A stretch of DNA of 64,000 bases from Stackebrandtia nassauensis DSM 44728 (GTDB taxonomy: Bacteria; Actinomycetota; Actinomycetes; Mycobacteriales; Micromonosporaceae): positions 806,001 to 870,000 of the forward strand of contig NC_013947.1 in assembly GCF_000024545.1 (NCBI RefSeq), in the 5' to 3' direction. A model generated the notes under the pieces. It made no database searches. It saw only the letters and a program-made list of their open reading frames with translations, and had not been told where the DNA came from. Of the stretch, positions 28,168-37,009 are shown in pieces (positions within the stretch are counted from its first letter, which is position 1; every line of letters begins with the position of its first letter). The translations under genes were made by a program, and so were the position numbers.

Positions 28168-28560
28168 ATGAAGACTTTTCGCAACAAAGCGCTCCTGGGT
28201 GTAGCCGTGGTCGCGGCGATCGCGGCCGGCACCATCGGCTTCACCGCCAACGCCGACAGCGTCGAGGCCAAGGCCACGCCCATCCACACCAAGGACGGGC
28301 ACGGGAGCATCACCTTCTACAAGAGCACCGACAACTTCGTCGTCAAGGACCACAAGAAGGACGGCCGCGGAGTCCGCGCGATCTACACCATCGGCGGACA
28401 GGGCAGCGACTACATGTACAACACCAAGGGCGCCAACACCTCGGCGAAGTACAACCGGAACTTCCAGGAAGGCACCAAGCTGAAGATCCAGATCTGTCTC
28501 ACCAAGAACGGGACCCCGATCGGCAGCACGTGCAGCGACTGGAAGTCACGCACCGCCTGA
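28168..28560 (+). CDS. Small secreted protein of unknown function
   Basis: 130 residues; the ATG has GAAAAGGA 6 nt upstream. A signal peptide (MKTFRNK, hydrophobic ALLGVAVVAAIAAGTIGF, cut near ANADS) predicts export. The mature ~100 residues are Lys/Gly/Thr-rich with one pair of cysteines (IQICLTKNGTPIGSTCSDW) near the C-terminus, likely a disulfide. Strand-like repeats such as GSITFYKSTDNFVVKDHKKDGRGVRAIYTI suggest a small beta-sandwich. I do not recognise a family. A terminator hairpin follows the stop. Confidence 0.72.
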   Translation: MKTFRNKALLGVAVVAAIAAGTIGFTANADSVEAKATPIHTKDGHGSITFYKSTDNFVVKDHKKDGRGVRAIYTIGGQGSDYMYNTKGANTSAKYNRNFQEGTKLKIQICLTKNGTPIGSTCSDWKSRTA

Positions 28561-28569
28561 TCGCGGAGT

Positions 28570-28593
28570 GGGGAACGCCGACCGGTGTTCCCC
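28570..28593. terminator. Hairpin between secreted-protein gene and accE
   Basis: A 10-bp stem with one G:U pair (28570-28579 with 28584-28593) and GACC loop lies between two convergent genes. Confidence 0.65.
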
Positions 28594-28612
28594 ACGGCTT
28601 CGCCGTTCGCGG

Positions 28613-28792
28613 CTACCGGGGCAGGGAGCTGCTCCGCCAGTCGCGATCGGCGCCCAGCCGCCGGGCCGGGTCCCGCCAGGCGGAGATCCGCCGGGGCACG
28701 GCGGTGGCCGCCGCGGGCCGCGCCCGCAGCGCGAGCACCAGCGCGGCGATCTCGGCCTCGTCCGGATTACCCGCCGTGACGGTGATCTCCAC
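28613..28792 (-). CDS. Acyl-CoA carboxylase epsilon subunit (59 residues)
   Basis: A very short gene, GTG at 28792 to TAG at 28613-28615, starting 5 nt after the NYN gene's stop. The protein starts VEITVTAGNPDEAEIAALVLAL and ends in ISAWRDPARRLGADRDWRSSSLPR. The opening GNPxxxEhAALhhhh helix and the closing W...W..S.LPR pattern match actinobacterial AccE/PccE epsilon subunits, which bind the carboxyltransferase and stimulate the holoenzyme. Downstream position from pccB on the same strand supports it. Its small size makes it easy to miss in gene calling. Confidence 0.8.
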   Translation of the reverse strand: MEITVTAGNPDEAEIAALVLALRARPAAATAVPRRISAWRDPARRLGADRDWRSSSLPR

Positions 28793-28796
28793 TGTC

Positions 28797-29804
28797 CTAC
28801 CCCTCGATGTCGAACTCTCGGTTGACGCGTTCCCAGAAGCCGTCTCGTACCCAGATACGGGCCCCGGGGTGTTCGCGCAGCGAGTATCCCAGTTCCTTCT
28901 CGGCCTCGACCAGCAGCTCCTTGTCGATGACGGTCGGCAGTGTCGGGCCGGGCAGCAGGTCGGCGATGTTCTCGCGGCCCCGGGTGAGGATCCACTTGTG
29001 GGCGACGTACTCGCCGATGCCGGTGACGGTGTCCTGCCCGAACTTGTCGCCGGTGGTCGAGCGCACGAACGACGGCCGCGCCATCTCGGCCTCCTCCAGC
29101 GCGTCGGCGGCGCTCATCGTCACGGCCACCGAGTGGCGGCCGCCGAACACCGAGGCGGGGGAGGGCTGCTGGGGCTCCGGCTCGGCCATGGGAGCCCCGA
29201 CGATCTTGGCCGAGGCCGCCGCGGCGGTGCCCAGCTTCGTGAAGTACGGCTTGCAGAACTCGGCGGAGATCTCGTCGAGGGTGTCGGCCTCCCACAGCAG
29301 CCGCTCGGCCTGGTTGGTGCCGTAGGGCGGCTCGACACCCCACACGTGCACCCGGACGCCGTAGGCCTGCGCGATCTCAACGGCGGGGACCATGTCCTCG
29401 TCCCCGGCCAGCAGGATGGCCTCGCTGATCGCACCGTGCCGGGCCAGCTGTTCCAAGTCGGTGCGGATCATGGCGTCCACACCCTTTTGCTGCCCGCGCG
29501 AGTTGAGGTTGCCCAGCCGGACCTTCACCAACGCCATGGCCGCGATGACGCGCTGGTCAACGGTGGGCACCCGGTCGCGGGCGGCGTCGAACCAATAGAC
29601 GCGCAACAACTCGCCACCGGGCAACTGGTCGGCAGCCCTGGTGATGAGGGTGTTGATCAGCTTCTCGGCATCCACTTTGTACTCGCGGCGCGAGGTGGCG
29701 CCCAACAGCACTTCGGCGGCGGCGGCGTACAAATACCCCACGTCGATCAGCATCGCGTAGCGGCGGGCGACGACCGGGGAACAATCAGAGCGGACGAGTG
29801 ACAT
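28797..29804 (-). CDS. NYN-domain (PIN-like) putative ribonuclease
   Basis: 335 residues from the ATG at 29804 with GGAG 5 nt upstream. The N-terminal ~190 residues form an NYN/LabA-like domain: YAMLIDVGYLYAAAAEVLLG with the first acidic residue, RVYWFDAARD, QQKGVDAMIRTDLEQLARHG with the second, and AILLAGDEDMVPAVEIAQAYGVRVHVWGVEP with the third and fourth. These acidic residues form a metal-dependent RNase site in PIN-fold enzymes. The C-terminal ~130 residues (KWILTRGRENIADLLPGPTLPTVIDKELLVEAEKELGY) resemble a winged-helix segment. It lies between pccB and accE, an arrangement implying shared expression; the RNA target is unknown. Confidence 0.82.
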   Translation of the reverse strand: MSLVRSDCSPVVARRYAMLIDVGYLYAAAAEVLLGATSRREYKVDAEKLINTLITRAADQLPGGELLRVYWFDAARDRVPTVDQRVIAAMALVKVRLGNLNSRGQQKGVDAMIRTDLEQLARHGAISEAILLAGDEDMVPAVEIAQAYGVRVHVWGVEPPYGTNQAERLLWEADTLDEISAEFCKPYFTKLGTAAAASAKIVGAPMAEPEPQQPSPASVFGGRHSVAVTMSAADALEEAEMARPSFVRSTTGDKFGQDTVTGIGEYVAHKWILTRGRENIADLLPGPTLPTVIDKELLVEAEKELGYSLREHPGARIWVRDGFWERVNREFDIEG

Positions 29805-29900
29805 AGAAACTCCAATGTAGATAAACGTATGGCCGCGATCGCTCGCGCCGCCATGGCGGCGAAGATCACATGCCAATAACGAAACTACCGGAGCCGCCTA

Positions 29901-31475
29901 TTACAGCGGGATGTTCCCGTGCTTCTTCGGCGGGAGCGACTCACGTTTGGAGCGCAGCAGCCGCAGTCCCTTGGTGAGTTCGGCCCGGGTCGCCGAGGGG
30001 GCGATGACCCCGTCGATGAAGCCGCGTTCGGCTGCCACGTAAGGGTTCGCGAGCGTGTCCTCGTAGTCGGTGATCAGCTCGGCGCGCCGGGCGGTGGCGT
30101 CCTCGGCCTCGGCCAGTTCGCGCCGGTAGAGGATGTTGACCGCGCCCTGCGCGCCCATGACCGCGATCTGGGCGGTGGGCCAGGCGAAGTTGAGGTCGGC
30201 GCCCAGGTGCTTGGAACCCATGACGTCGTAGGCGCCGCCGTATGCCTTGCGGGTGATGACGGTCAGTTTCGGGACGGTGGCCTCGGCGTAGGCGTACAGC
30301 AGTTTGGCGCCGCGCCGGATGATGCCGTTGTACTCCTGGTCGGTGCCCGGCAGGAAGCCGGGGACGTCGACGAAGGTGACGATCGGGATGTTGAAGGCGT
30401 CGCAGGTGCGCACGAACCGGGCCGCCTTCTCGGAGGCGTCGATGTCGAGACAGCCCGCGAAGTGCATCGGCTGGTTGGCGACGACGCCGACGCTGTGGCC
30501 CTCGATGCGGCCGAAGCCGGTGATGATGTTCTGGGCGAACAGCGGCTGGGTCTCGCAGAACTCGGCGTCGTCCAGGACGGCGGTGATCACCGCGTGCATG
30601 TCGTAGGGCTGGTTGGCCGAGTCGGGGACGATCGTGTCCAGCGCCGTGTCCTCGTCGGTGGCCTCGAGACTGGCGTCGGCCTCGTAGACGGGGGCCTCGT
30701 CCATGTTGTTGCCGGGCAGGTAGGTCAGCAGGCTCTTGACGTACTCGATCGCGTCGTCCTCGTCGGCGGCCAGGTAGTGGGCGTTGCCGGAGGTGGCGTT
30801 GTGGGTGCGGGCCCCGCCCAGTTCCTCCATGCCGACGTCCTCGCCGGTGACGGTCTTGATGACGTCGGGTCCGGTGATGAACATGTGCGAGGTCTGGTCG
30901 ACCATGACGGTGAAGTCGGTGATGGCGGGGGAGTAGACCGCGCCGCCGGCGCACGGGCCCATGACCAGCGAGATCTGCGGGATCACCCCGGAGGCGCGGA
31001 CGTTGCGGAAGAAGATCTCGCCGTACAGGCCCAGCGAGACCACGCCCTCCTGGATCCGGGCGCCGCCGGAGTCGTTGATGCCGATGATGGGGCGGCCGGT
31101 CTTGAGCGCCAGGTCCATCACCTTGACGATCTTCTCGCCGAAGACCTCGCCCAGTGAGCCGCCGAAGACGGTGAAGTCCTGTGCGAAGACACACACCTCG
31201 CGGCCGTCGACGGTGCCGTAACCGGTGACGACGCCGTCGCCGTAGGGCCGGTTGGCGTCCAGGCCGAAGTTGGTGGAACGGTGCCGGGCCATCTCGTCCA
31301 GCTCCACAAAGGAACCCTCGTCGAGCAGCATCTCGATGCGTTCCCGGGCGGTCTTCTTGCCCTTGGCGTGCTGCTTGTCGACGGCTCGGGCGCTGCCCGC
31401 GTGCAGGGCGGCCTCGCGGCGGGCGGCCAGATCGGCCAGCTTTCCGGCGGTGGTGTGTATATCGATGTCCGACAC
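29901..31475 (-). CDS. pccB: Propionyl-/acyl-CoA carboxylase carboxyltransferase beta subunit
   Basis: 524 residues from the GTG at 31475; longer in-frame starts add unrelated sequence. Crotonase-fold carboxyltransferase halves are visible: [32 protein letters not shown], oxyanion segments [16 protein letters not shown] and [16 protein letters not shown], then in the second half [59 protein letters not shown] and [16 protein letters not shown]. The Asp in the second-half segment that discriminates acyl-CoA length lies within [12 protein letters not shown], so propionyl-CoA is preferred by analogy with PccB/AccB. The product, (S)-methylmalonyl-CoA, feeds the mutase. Divergent birA and following accE fit one pathway. 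Confidence 0.92.
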   Translation of the reverse strand: MSDIDIHTTAGKLADLAARREAALHAGSARAVDKQHAKGKKTARERIEMLLDEGSFVELDEMARHRSTNFGLDANRPYGDGVVTGYGTVDGREVCVFAQDFTVFGGSLGEVFGEKIVKVMDLALKTGRPIIGINDSGGARIQEGVVSLGLYGEIFFRNVRASGVIPQISLVMGPCAGGAVYSPAITDFTVMVDQTSHMFITGPDVIKTVTGEDVGMEELGGARTHNATSGNAHYLAADEDDAIEYVKSLLTYLPGNNMDEAPVYEADASLEATDEDTALDTIVPDSANQPYDMHAVITAVLDDAEFCETQPLFAQNIITGFGRIEGHSVGVVANQPMHFAGCLDIDASEKAARFVRTCDAFNIPIVTFVDVPGFLPGTDQEYNGIIRRGAKLLYAYAEATVPKLTVITRKAYGGAYDVMGSKHLGADLNFAWPTAQIAVMGAQGAVNILYRRELAEAEDATARRAELITDYEDTLANPYVAAERGFIDGVIAPSATRAELTKGLRLLRSKRESLPPKKHGNIPL

Positions 31476-31549
31476 GACAGCAGATCGTACCCGCCCTTGA
31501 AAGCGCGTTAAGTTAAGAGCGTACAAGTGCATCGTCGGCGGGAGCGCCA

Positions 31550-32341
31550 ATGGAACGGAAGCCCCTGGATGCCGCGCGGTTGCGGCGGTGGTGTCGCGAC
31601 AGCCGCATGTGGGATTCCATCGAAGTACTCGAAACAGTTGATTCAACGAACTCGCTGCTGGCGAAGCGGGCCGCTCAGGGTGCCCATGCGGGGAGCGTGC
31701 TCGTCGCCGAGAAGCAGACGGCCGGACGCGGACGGCTGTCCCGCAGTTGGGAGTCGCCGCCCCACGCGGGGCTGGCGGTGTCGATGCTGCTGCGGCCCGA
31801 GGTGCCGACCGCCCGCTGGAGCTGGCTGCCGCTGCTGGCCGGGGTGGCGACCTGTCAGACCATTGTGGATCTGTGTGGCGTGCCCGCGGCCCTCAAATGG
31901 CCCAACGACGTCCTGGTCGGCGCCCGGCTGGACAAGTGCTCCGGCATCCTGGCCGAGATCGCCGCCGGAGGCGTCGTGCTGGGCATCGGCCTGAACGTGA
32001 CCCTGGCCCGCGAGGAGCTGCCGCGCGCCGACACCACCTCGCTGGCGCTGGCCGGGGCCGTGGAGACCGACCGCGGCACGCTGCTGGAGGGTCTGCTGGA
32101 ACGCATCGCCGCCTGGTACGCCAACTGGCGCGCCACCGAGGGCGACCCGCAGGCCAGCGGACTGGCCGACGCCTACACGCTGCGCTGCCACACGCTGGGG
32201 CTCAACGTCACGGTGTCGCTTCCGGACGGTGCGGTGATCACCGGTGTAGCGTCCGCAATAGACGCCGACGGCCGGTTGTGCGTCGAAACCGAGGACGGAC
32301 CCGTGGCGGTGGCGGCGGGGGACGTATACCACGTACGTTAG
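31550..32341 (+). CDS. birA: Biotin-[acetyl-CoA-carboxylase] ligase
   Basis: 263 residues of the catalytic type without the N-terminal DNA-binding domain (class I). Signature segments: [54 protein letters not shown] with the GRGR biotinoyl-AMP loop, [23 protein letters not shown], and [14 protein letters not shown]. The C-terminal SH3-like cap is [53 protein letters not shown]. It biotinylates the carboxylase alpha chain at 21.9-23.7 kb. It is divergent from pccB across 74 bp holding a TTAAGTTAA palindrome. Confidence 0.9.
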   Translation: MERKPLDAARLRRWCRDSRMWDSIEVLETVDSTNSLLAKRAAQGAHAGSVLVAEKQTAGRGRLSRSWESPPHAGLAVSMLLRPEVPTARWSWLPLLAGVATCQTIVDLCGVPAALKWPNDVLVGARLDKCSGILAEIAAGGVVLGIGLNVTLAREELPRADTTSLALAGAVETDRGTLLEGLLERIAAWYANWRATEGDPQASGLADAYTLRCHTLGLNVTVSLPDGAVITGVASAIDADGRLCVETEDGPVAVAAGDVYHVR

Positions 32342-32362
32342 ACGACATTGGGAGGTGGTCGG

Positions 32363-33376
32363 ATGCCTGATGAGGAGCATCACTCGCTGGGCGCCCTGGG
32401 GTTGAGCCCCCAGGCCGAGGACGTCTACCGCGCCCTGTTGTCGCTGCCCAGCGCCGACATCCCGACGCTGGCCTGCCGGCTCGACCTGCCGTGCGAGACC
32501 GTCGCGGCGATCATGCCCCGGCTGCTGGACCGGGACCTGGCCCGCATGCTCACCGACGACCAGTACGCCGCCAACCCACCCGAGCTGTCCATAGTGGCGC
32601 TGCTCGGTGAGCGGGTCGAACTGCTGCGTCGCACCTACGCCGCCGTCGGCCCGCTGGAACGCGTCTACCGCCAGACCCGCCGCCACGAGGGCGATGTCCC
32701 CGGCACCGAGACCGTCCGCGGCCTGGCCGCGATCCGCTCCCGGCTGGACCAGCTCAACCTGCGGGCCCGCGACGAGGTCCGGATGTTCATGCGGCACCCG
32801 CTCATCACCAACGACGCCGGCGGCAGCGTCCGCGACCCGGCCCCCAACCCGCACGCCCGCTACCGCACCCTCTACGAGAAGGCGCTGCTGGACGACAGCG
32901 CGGTGGTCGAACTGATCCGCCGCTCCGTCGAACGCGGCTTCCAGGTCCGCTTCGCCGCAACCCTGCCGGTCAAACTCGCCATCGCCGACGACAACCTCGC
33001 CCTCATCATGACCGCGGAATCCGGCGGACTGCGCCCCCACGACGGCGCCCACCCGATCGCGCTGTTCACCGAACACCCGGCCCTGGTCACCATGGCCGTC
33101 GGCCTGTTCGAGCAGGTGTGGTCCACCGCCGTCCCGGCCCCGGCACTCGACGACGGCGCCCTGACCCGCACCCCGCAGTCCGGCGGCCCCTCCGACCCCG
33201 ACGACCGGCTGCTGCTGTCGCTTCTGCTTGCGGGCCTTACCGACCAGACCATCGCGGCCCGGCTGGGAGTCGGCCTGCGCACGGTACAGCGCCGGGTCCG
33301 CGACCTCATGGACGCCGCCAATGTGGACACGCGTATCCAGCTGGGCTGGCAGGCCTCGCGCAAGGGCTGGATTTGA
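32363..33376 (+). CDS. LuxR-type HTH regulator with TrmB-like N-terminus
   Basis: 337 residues; the ATG has GGGAGG 8 nt upstream. The N-terminal third (SLGALGLSPQAEDVYRALLSLPSADIPTLACRLDLPCETVAAIMPRLLDRDLARML) is a winged helix like TrmB regulators. The C-terminus (DDRLLLSLLLAGLTDQTIAARLGVGLRTVQRRVRDLMDAANVDTRIQLGWQASRKGWI) is a LuxR/GerE helix-turn-helix. The middle has phospholipase-D-like features common in these actinobacterial 'helix-turn-helix transcriptional regulators' of unknown target. No receiver domain is present, so it is probably ligand controlled. It follows birA by 21 nt and may be co-transcribed. Confidence 0.82.
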   Translation: MPDEEHHSLGALGLSPQAEDVYRALLSLPSADIPTLACRLDLPCETVAAIMPRLLDRDLARMLTDDQYAANPPELSIVALLGERVELLRRTYAAVGPLERVYRQTRRHEGDVPGTETVRGLAAIRSRLDQLNLRARDEVRMFMRHPLITNDAGGSVRDPAPNPHARYRTLYEKALLDDSAVVELIRRSVERGFQVRFAATLPVKLAIADDNLALIMTAESGGLRPHDGAHPIALFTEHPALVTMAVGLFEQVWSTAVPAPALDDGALTRTPQSGGPSDPDDRLLLSLLLAGLTDQTIAARLGVGLRTVQRRVRDLMDAANVDTRIQLGWQASRKGWI

Positions 33377-33412
33377 CCTGGTCGAGCCGTGTCGATGCGG
33401 TAACTTCTGGTC

Positions 33413-33940
33413 ATGGGGTTTCCGGACAATCTGCTGGCTGAGGACGAGGAAGTCGTCCTGCACATGCATCCACACTGGAAAGAACTGATCGGCCCGGTCT
33501 TCTGGTTCATCGTCTTCGCGCTGGTCGCCGTGTTCGGCTACACGGCCATTCCCGACGATTGGGGTTCCTGGGTTCCCATCGCCCGCTGGATCATCGTCGC
33601 GCTGGCCGTCATCGCGATCATCTGGCTGTCGATAACGCCGTGGGTGGTGTGGGGGACCAGCCACTACGTCTTCACCACCCACCGGCTGCTGTTGCGCACC
33701 GGCCTGCTCACCCGCAAGGGCCGCGACATCCCGTACGCCCGCGTCAACGACGTGTCCTTCGAGCAGGGCGTGATCCAGCGGATGTTCCGGCTGGGGACGC
33801 TGATGGTGCAGTCGGCCAGCGAACAGGGCGCGGTGGTGTTCAAGGACATGCCGAAGGTCGAGATGGTTCAGTCCACCTTGTACAAGCTGGTGGAGGAGGA
33901 CCGCAACCGCCGCACGGGTGTCGACGACGGCGGGGTCTGA
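33413..33940 (+). CDS. PH (bPH2)-domain membrane protein
   Basis: 175 residues. Two hydrophobic spans (LIGPVFWFIVFALVAVFGYTAI and WIIVALAVIAIIWLSITPWVVW) follow a short cytosolic segment (MGFPDNLLAEDEEVVLHMHPHWKE). A bacterial PH domain then starts: SHYVFTTHRLLLRTGLLTRKGRDIPYARVNDVSFEQGVIQRMFRLGTLMVQSASEQGAVVFKDMPKVEMVQSTLYKLVEE. This is the usual YdbS/YdbT-like layout found near the birA/accessory genes of actinobacteria; the function is unknown. The 3' end overlaps the convergent SARP gene by 73 bp. Confidence 0.85.
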   Translation: MGFPDNLLAEDEEVVLHMHPHWKELIGPVFWFIVFALVAVFGYTAIPDDWGSWVPIARWIIVALAVIAIIWLSITPWVVWGTSHYVFTTHRLLLRTGLLTRKGRDIPYARVNDVSFEQGVIQRMFRLGTLMVQSASEQGAVVFKDMPKVEMVQSTLYKLVEEDRNRRTGVDDGGV

Positions 33941-36900
33941 GGTAAGTCGGACGGCGGGCTGTCGAGCTGGCGGCGGAGTTCTTCGGCCTCGGGGACTCTC
34001 AGGCGGGTGAAGAGGTCCAGGGCCTCGGCCCGGAAACCGCGCGCCGTCTCGGTCTCGGCGAGGTCGTCGTGGATCTCGGCCAGATCGCGCAACACGCGAG
34101 CCAGCCCCAGCGGCCGGGGAATGCTCGCGAACAGCTCCTTCGCCGCCATGCCGCACTCGATCGCCTCGGCGTGACGACCCCGCCGGAAGTGGAGCTCCGC
34201 CAGTCGCGCCAACGCCTCCGCGCGCTGTGGCCCGCTGGAGTCGCGAGCCGTCTCCGCCAGCGACGGCACCAGTTCCTCCGCCTTCTGTGCCGTGCCCGAC
34301 GCGCAGTGCAGTGCCGCGAGCTCGAAAACGGCGTCCTTCTCCTGTTTGGACAGCTGGTGTCGCCGGGCCAGCTCCAGCGCGCGGGTCGCGTCGGCCAGGG
34401 CGTTGGTGAGATCACCGGCCCGGCGCCGGATCTCGGCCCGCAGTCGCAACGCGATGCTCTCGCTGCGCGGCTGCGAGCGTTGACCGGCGAGTCGCAGGCC
34501 CGCCTCGATCTCGGCGAGCGCTTCGCCGTACCGGCCCAGATTCATATGGATCTGGGCCTTGATCCGGTGGACGGCCCCGAGGACGAGATCGTTCGCGTCG
34601 ATACCGGGCATGTGCCGGATCCGCTCGACGAGCGTGGTGGCGTCCGCGTACCGCCCCAGGCCACAGTAGAGATTGACCAGGTTCAGGCCCCGGTTCGGCG
34701 CGCCCGCCGCCGCCTGGCTGACGGCGACCTCCAGCGCTTCCCGTTGCAGCGGTTCGGCTTTGCGGTAGTCGCCGTGGGCGGCGTAGTGCAGTCCCAGATT
34801 CGCCCGGGCGGTGCCCAGGGCGTCCCCGTCGTGGCTCATGGCGTTGGCCAGGGATTCGAGCCCGAACTCGACGGCGGTGCCGGTGTCGCCCTTCGCCCAG
34901 GCCAGCACGGCCAGGGCGTCGGCGGCCCGATGCACGGACAGTGGTTCGCCGAGGCTCTTGGCCAGCGCGTACGCGGCGTCGAGGTGGGCTCGCATTCCGG
35001 CGAGGTCGCGACCGGCGTTGACGTGCTGCGCGAACACACTCGGCAGCATCAGGCACCGGGGGTGGTGCCGCCAGGTCTGGAACGTCGCGACGAGATTGGG
35101 GTAGTCCTCGGCCCGGGGCGTCCGGCGGTTGTCGTAGTACCACTGGACGACCCGATCCGCGACCGCGTCGCGCTCGGCGTCGTCCAGTGTGTTCTCCGCC
35201 TGCTGCCGCGCGTACTCCCGGACCAGGTCGTGGAACCGGAACCGCCGCGCCTGATACCGCTCGACGAGATTGCCGGTCTCCAGGGTGCGCGTCAACCGAC
35301 GACAGTCCGCCTCCGGCAGGTCCGCGACGGCGATCGCGAGCTCCTCGCCGAAATCGTCACCGGGTATCCAGCCCAGCCGCGCGAACAGCCGCTGAGCCTC
35401 GGGTGACAGCGCCCGAAAGGACTGCGCGAACACCGACGCCACCGCGGAGTCCGGGTCCCCCTCGATCGACAGCAACTCCAGCCGGTTGGGACCCGCCAGT
35501 TCCCGGACGTACTCGCTGAGTTCCACATGCGAGTTCACGGCGAGGTTCGCCCCCGCGATCCGCAACGCCAACGGCAGGTCCGCGCACAGTTCCGCGAGCC
35601 GATGTGCCGCCGCAGCGTCGGCGTGCAACCGCCGCGCACCCACCAGGTTGCCCAGCACCTCCAGGGATTCCGTCCGCGACATGGTGTCCACACCGATCAG
35701 CTCGGCGCCGTGCAGCGCCGTCAGACCCGTGATCCGGTTGCGGCTGGTCACCAGCGTGACGTTGCCGCCGCTGCCGGGAAGCAGCGGGCGCACCTGTTCC
35801 AGGTCGACGGCGTTGTCGAGCAGGACCAGCATCCGGCGCCCGTCCAGCAGCGATCGGTACAGCGAGGCGGCGGCTTCCACATCGGACGGGACCGCGCCGC
35901 CGGTCACCCCCAGTGCCGCGAGGAACCGGGTCAGGGCGTCGTACGGGGTCAGCGGTTCGGCGCGGTCGAACGCGCGCAGGTTGACGTACAGCTGTCCGTC
36001 GGGGAACCGGTCCCGGTTGTGGTGCGCCCAGTGGATCGCCAGCGCCGTCTTCCCGGCGCCGCCGGTTCCCGACACCGTGGACAGCAGGGCGGTGTTGTCT
36101 CCCTTGGCGATCAGCGCGTCCAGCCGCGCCAGTTGTTCCTGTCGGCCGACGAACTCGCCGATGGCGGCGGGCAGCTGGGCGGGCACCAGCCTCGGGGCGG
36201 CGGCCGGGGACGCGGGCACGGCCACCGGTGCCGCCGCGTCCAGCCGCGGGTCCTCCCGCAGGATCGCGGTGTGCAGCTCGCGCAGTGCCGGTCCGACGGT
36301 GATACCCAGTTCGTCCAGGAGCCGTCGCCGGATGTCGTCGAAGACCCGCAGCGCGTCGGGCGTGCGCCCCTGCCGGTGCAGCACCCGCATGTACAGGCCC
36401 GTCAGGCGCTGCCGGTACGGATGCAGCCGGGCCAGCTCGCCCAGTTCGCCGACCGGCACCGGTTCGCCGAGTTCCAGCTCCACATCGATCAGTTCCTCCC
36501 GGGCGGCCAGCCAGGCTTCCTCCAGCCGCTGGGCCCGGGAGCGCAGTTCGCGTCCCGGCAACCCGGCGAGGGCCTCGCCGCGCCACAGCGCCAACGCGTC
36601 CCGCAACGAGGTCAGTGCCGCGTCGGAGTCGCCGCCCGCACGCTGCCGAGCCGCCTCGGCGACGGTCGTCTCGAAGTCGCGGGCGTCGACGGTGACGTCG
36701 TCAAGGCGCAGCCGGTAGCCGTCGCCGACCGTTTCGATGAGGGTGCCGTCCAGTACCTGGCGCAACGCCGAGACGGCGTTCTGGATCTGTCGCTTGGCCG
36801 AAGCCGGTGGTTCACAGTCCCACACGCCGGTGATCAGTGCCGGTCGCGCGACGACGTTGCCGGCGTGCAGCGCCAGGACGGCCAGCAGCCGGGGGTGGAT

Positions 36901-36969
36901 CCGGCCCCGGATCGGCACCGGTGTGCCGTCCCGCAGTACCTCCAGGGGACCGAGCAACCGAACTTCCAC
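33868..36969 (-). CDS. SARP-type regulator with NB-ARC and TPR domains (downstream member of tandem pair)
   Basis: 1033 residues from the GTG at 36969 (AGGAG 8 nt upstream); the frame stays open far upstream inside the neighbour but that is shadow. OmpR-type DNA-binding domain VRLLGPLEVLRDGTPVPIRGRIHPRLLAVLALHAGNVV, with VWDCEPPASAKRQIQNAVSALRQ, then the BTAD helices (to ~250). NB-ARC ATPase has GTGGAGKTALAIHWAH as Walker A and LVLLDNAVDLEQ near Walker B. The last ~400 residues are TPR-like helices. This is the AfsR-like architecture. It starts 40 nt after the stop of its paralogue, suggesting one operon. Its C-terminus overlaps the PH-domain gene. Confidence 0.88.
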   Translation of the reverse strand: MEVRLLGPLEVLRDGTPVPIRGRIHPRLLAVLALHAGNVVARPALITGVWDCEPPASAKRQIQNAVSALRQVLDGTLIETVGDGYRLRLDDVTVDARDFETTVAEAARQRAGGDSDAALTSLRDALALWRGEALAGLPGRELRSRAQRLEEAWLAAREELIDVELELGEPVPVGELGELARLHPYRQRLTGLYMRVLHRQGRTPDALRVFDDIRRRLLDELGITVGPALRELHTAILREDPRLDAAAPVAVPASPAAAPRLVPAQLPAAIGEFVGRQEQLARLDALIAKGDNTALLSTVSGTGGAGKTALAIHWAHHNRDRFPDGQLYVNLRAFDRAEPLTPYDALTRFLAALGVTGGAVPSDVEAAASLYRSLLDGRRMLVLLDNAVDLEQVRPLLPGSGGNVTLVTSRNRITGLTALHGAELIGVDTMSRTESLEVLGNLVGARRLHADAAAAHRLAELCADLPLALRIAGANLAVNSHVELSEYVRELAGPNRLELLSIEGDPDSAVASVFAQSFRALSPEAQRLFARLGWIPGDDFGEELAIAVADLPEADCRRLTRTLETGNLVERYQARRFRFHDLVREYARQQAENTLDDAERDAVADRVVQWYYDNRRTPRAEDYPNLVATFQTWRHHPRCLMLPSVFAQHVNAGRDLAGMRAHLDAAYALAKSLGEPLSVHRAADALAVLAWAKGDTGTAVEFGLESLANAMSHDGDALGTARANLGLHYAAHGDYRKAEPLQREALEVAVSQAAAGAPNRGLNLVNLYCGLGRYADATTLVERIRHMPGIDANDLVLGAVHRIKAQIHMNLGRYGEALAEIEAGLRLAGQRSQPRSESIALRLRAEIRRRAGDLTNALADATRALELARRHQLSKQEKDAVFELAALHCASGTAQKAEELVPSLAETARDSSGPQRAEALARLAELHFRRGRHAEAIECGMAAKELFASIPRPLGLARVLRDLAEIHDDLAETETARGFRAEALDLFTRLRVPEAEELRRQLDSPPSDLPQTPPSSTPVRRLRSSSTSLYKVD

Positions 36970-37009
36970 GATGGTCTCCTGGTGGTGGCTGGTGGATCCA
37001 CGATCCACA

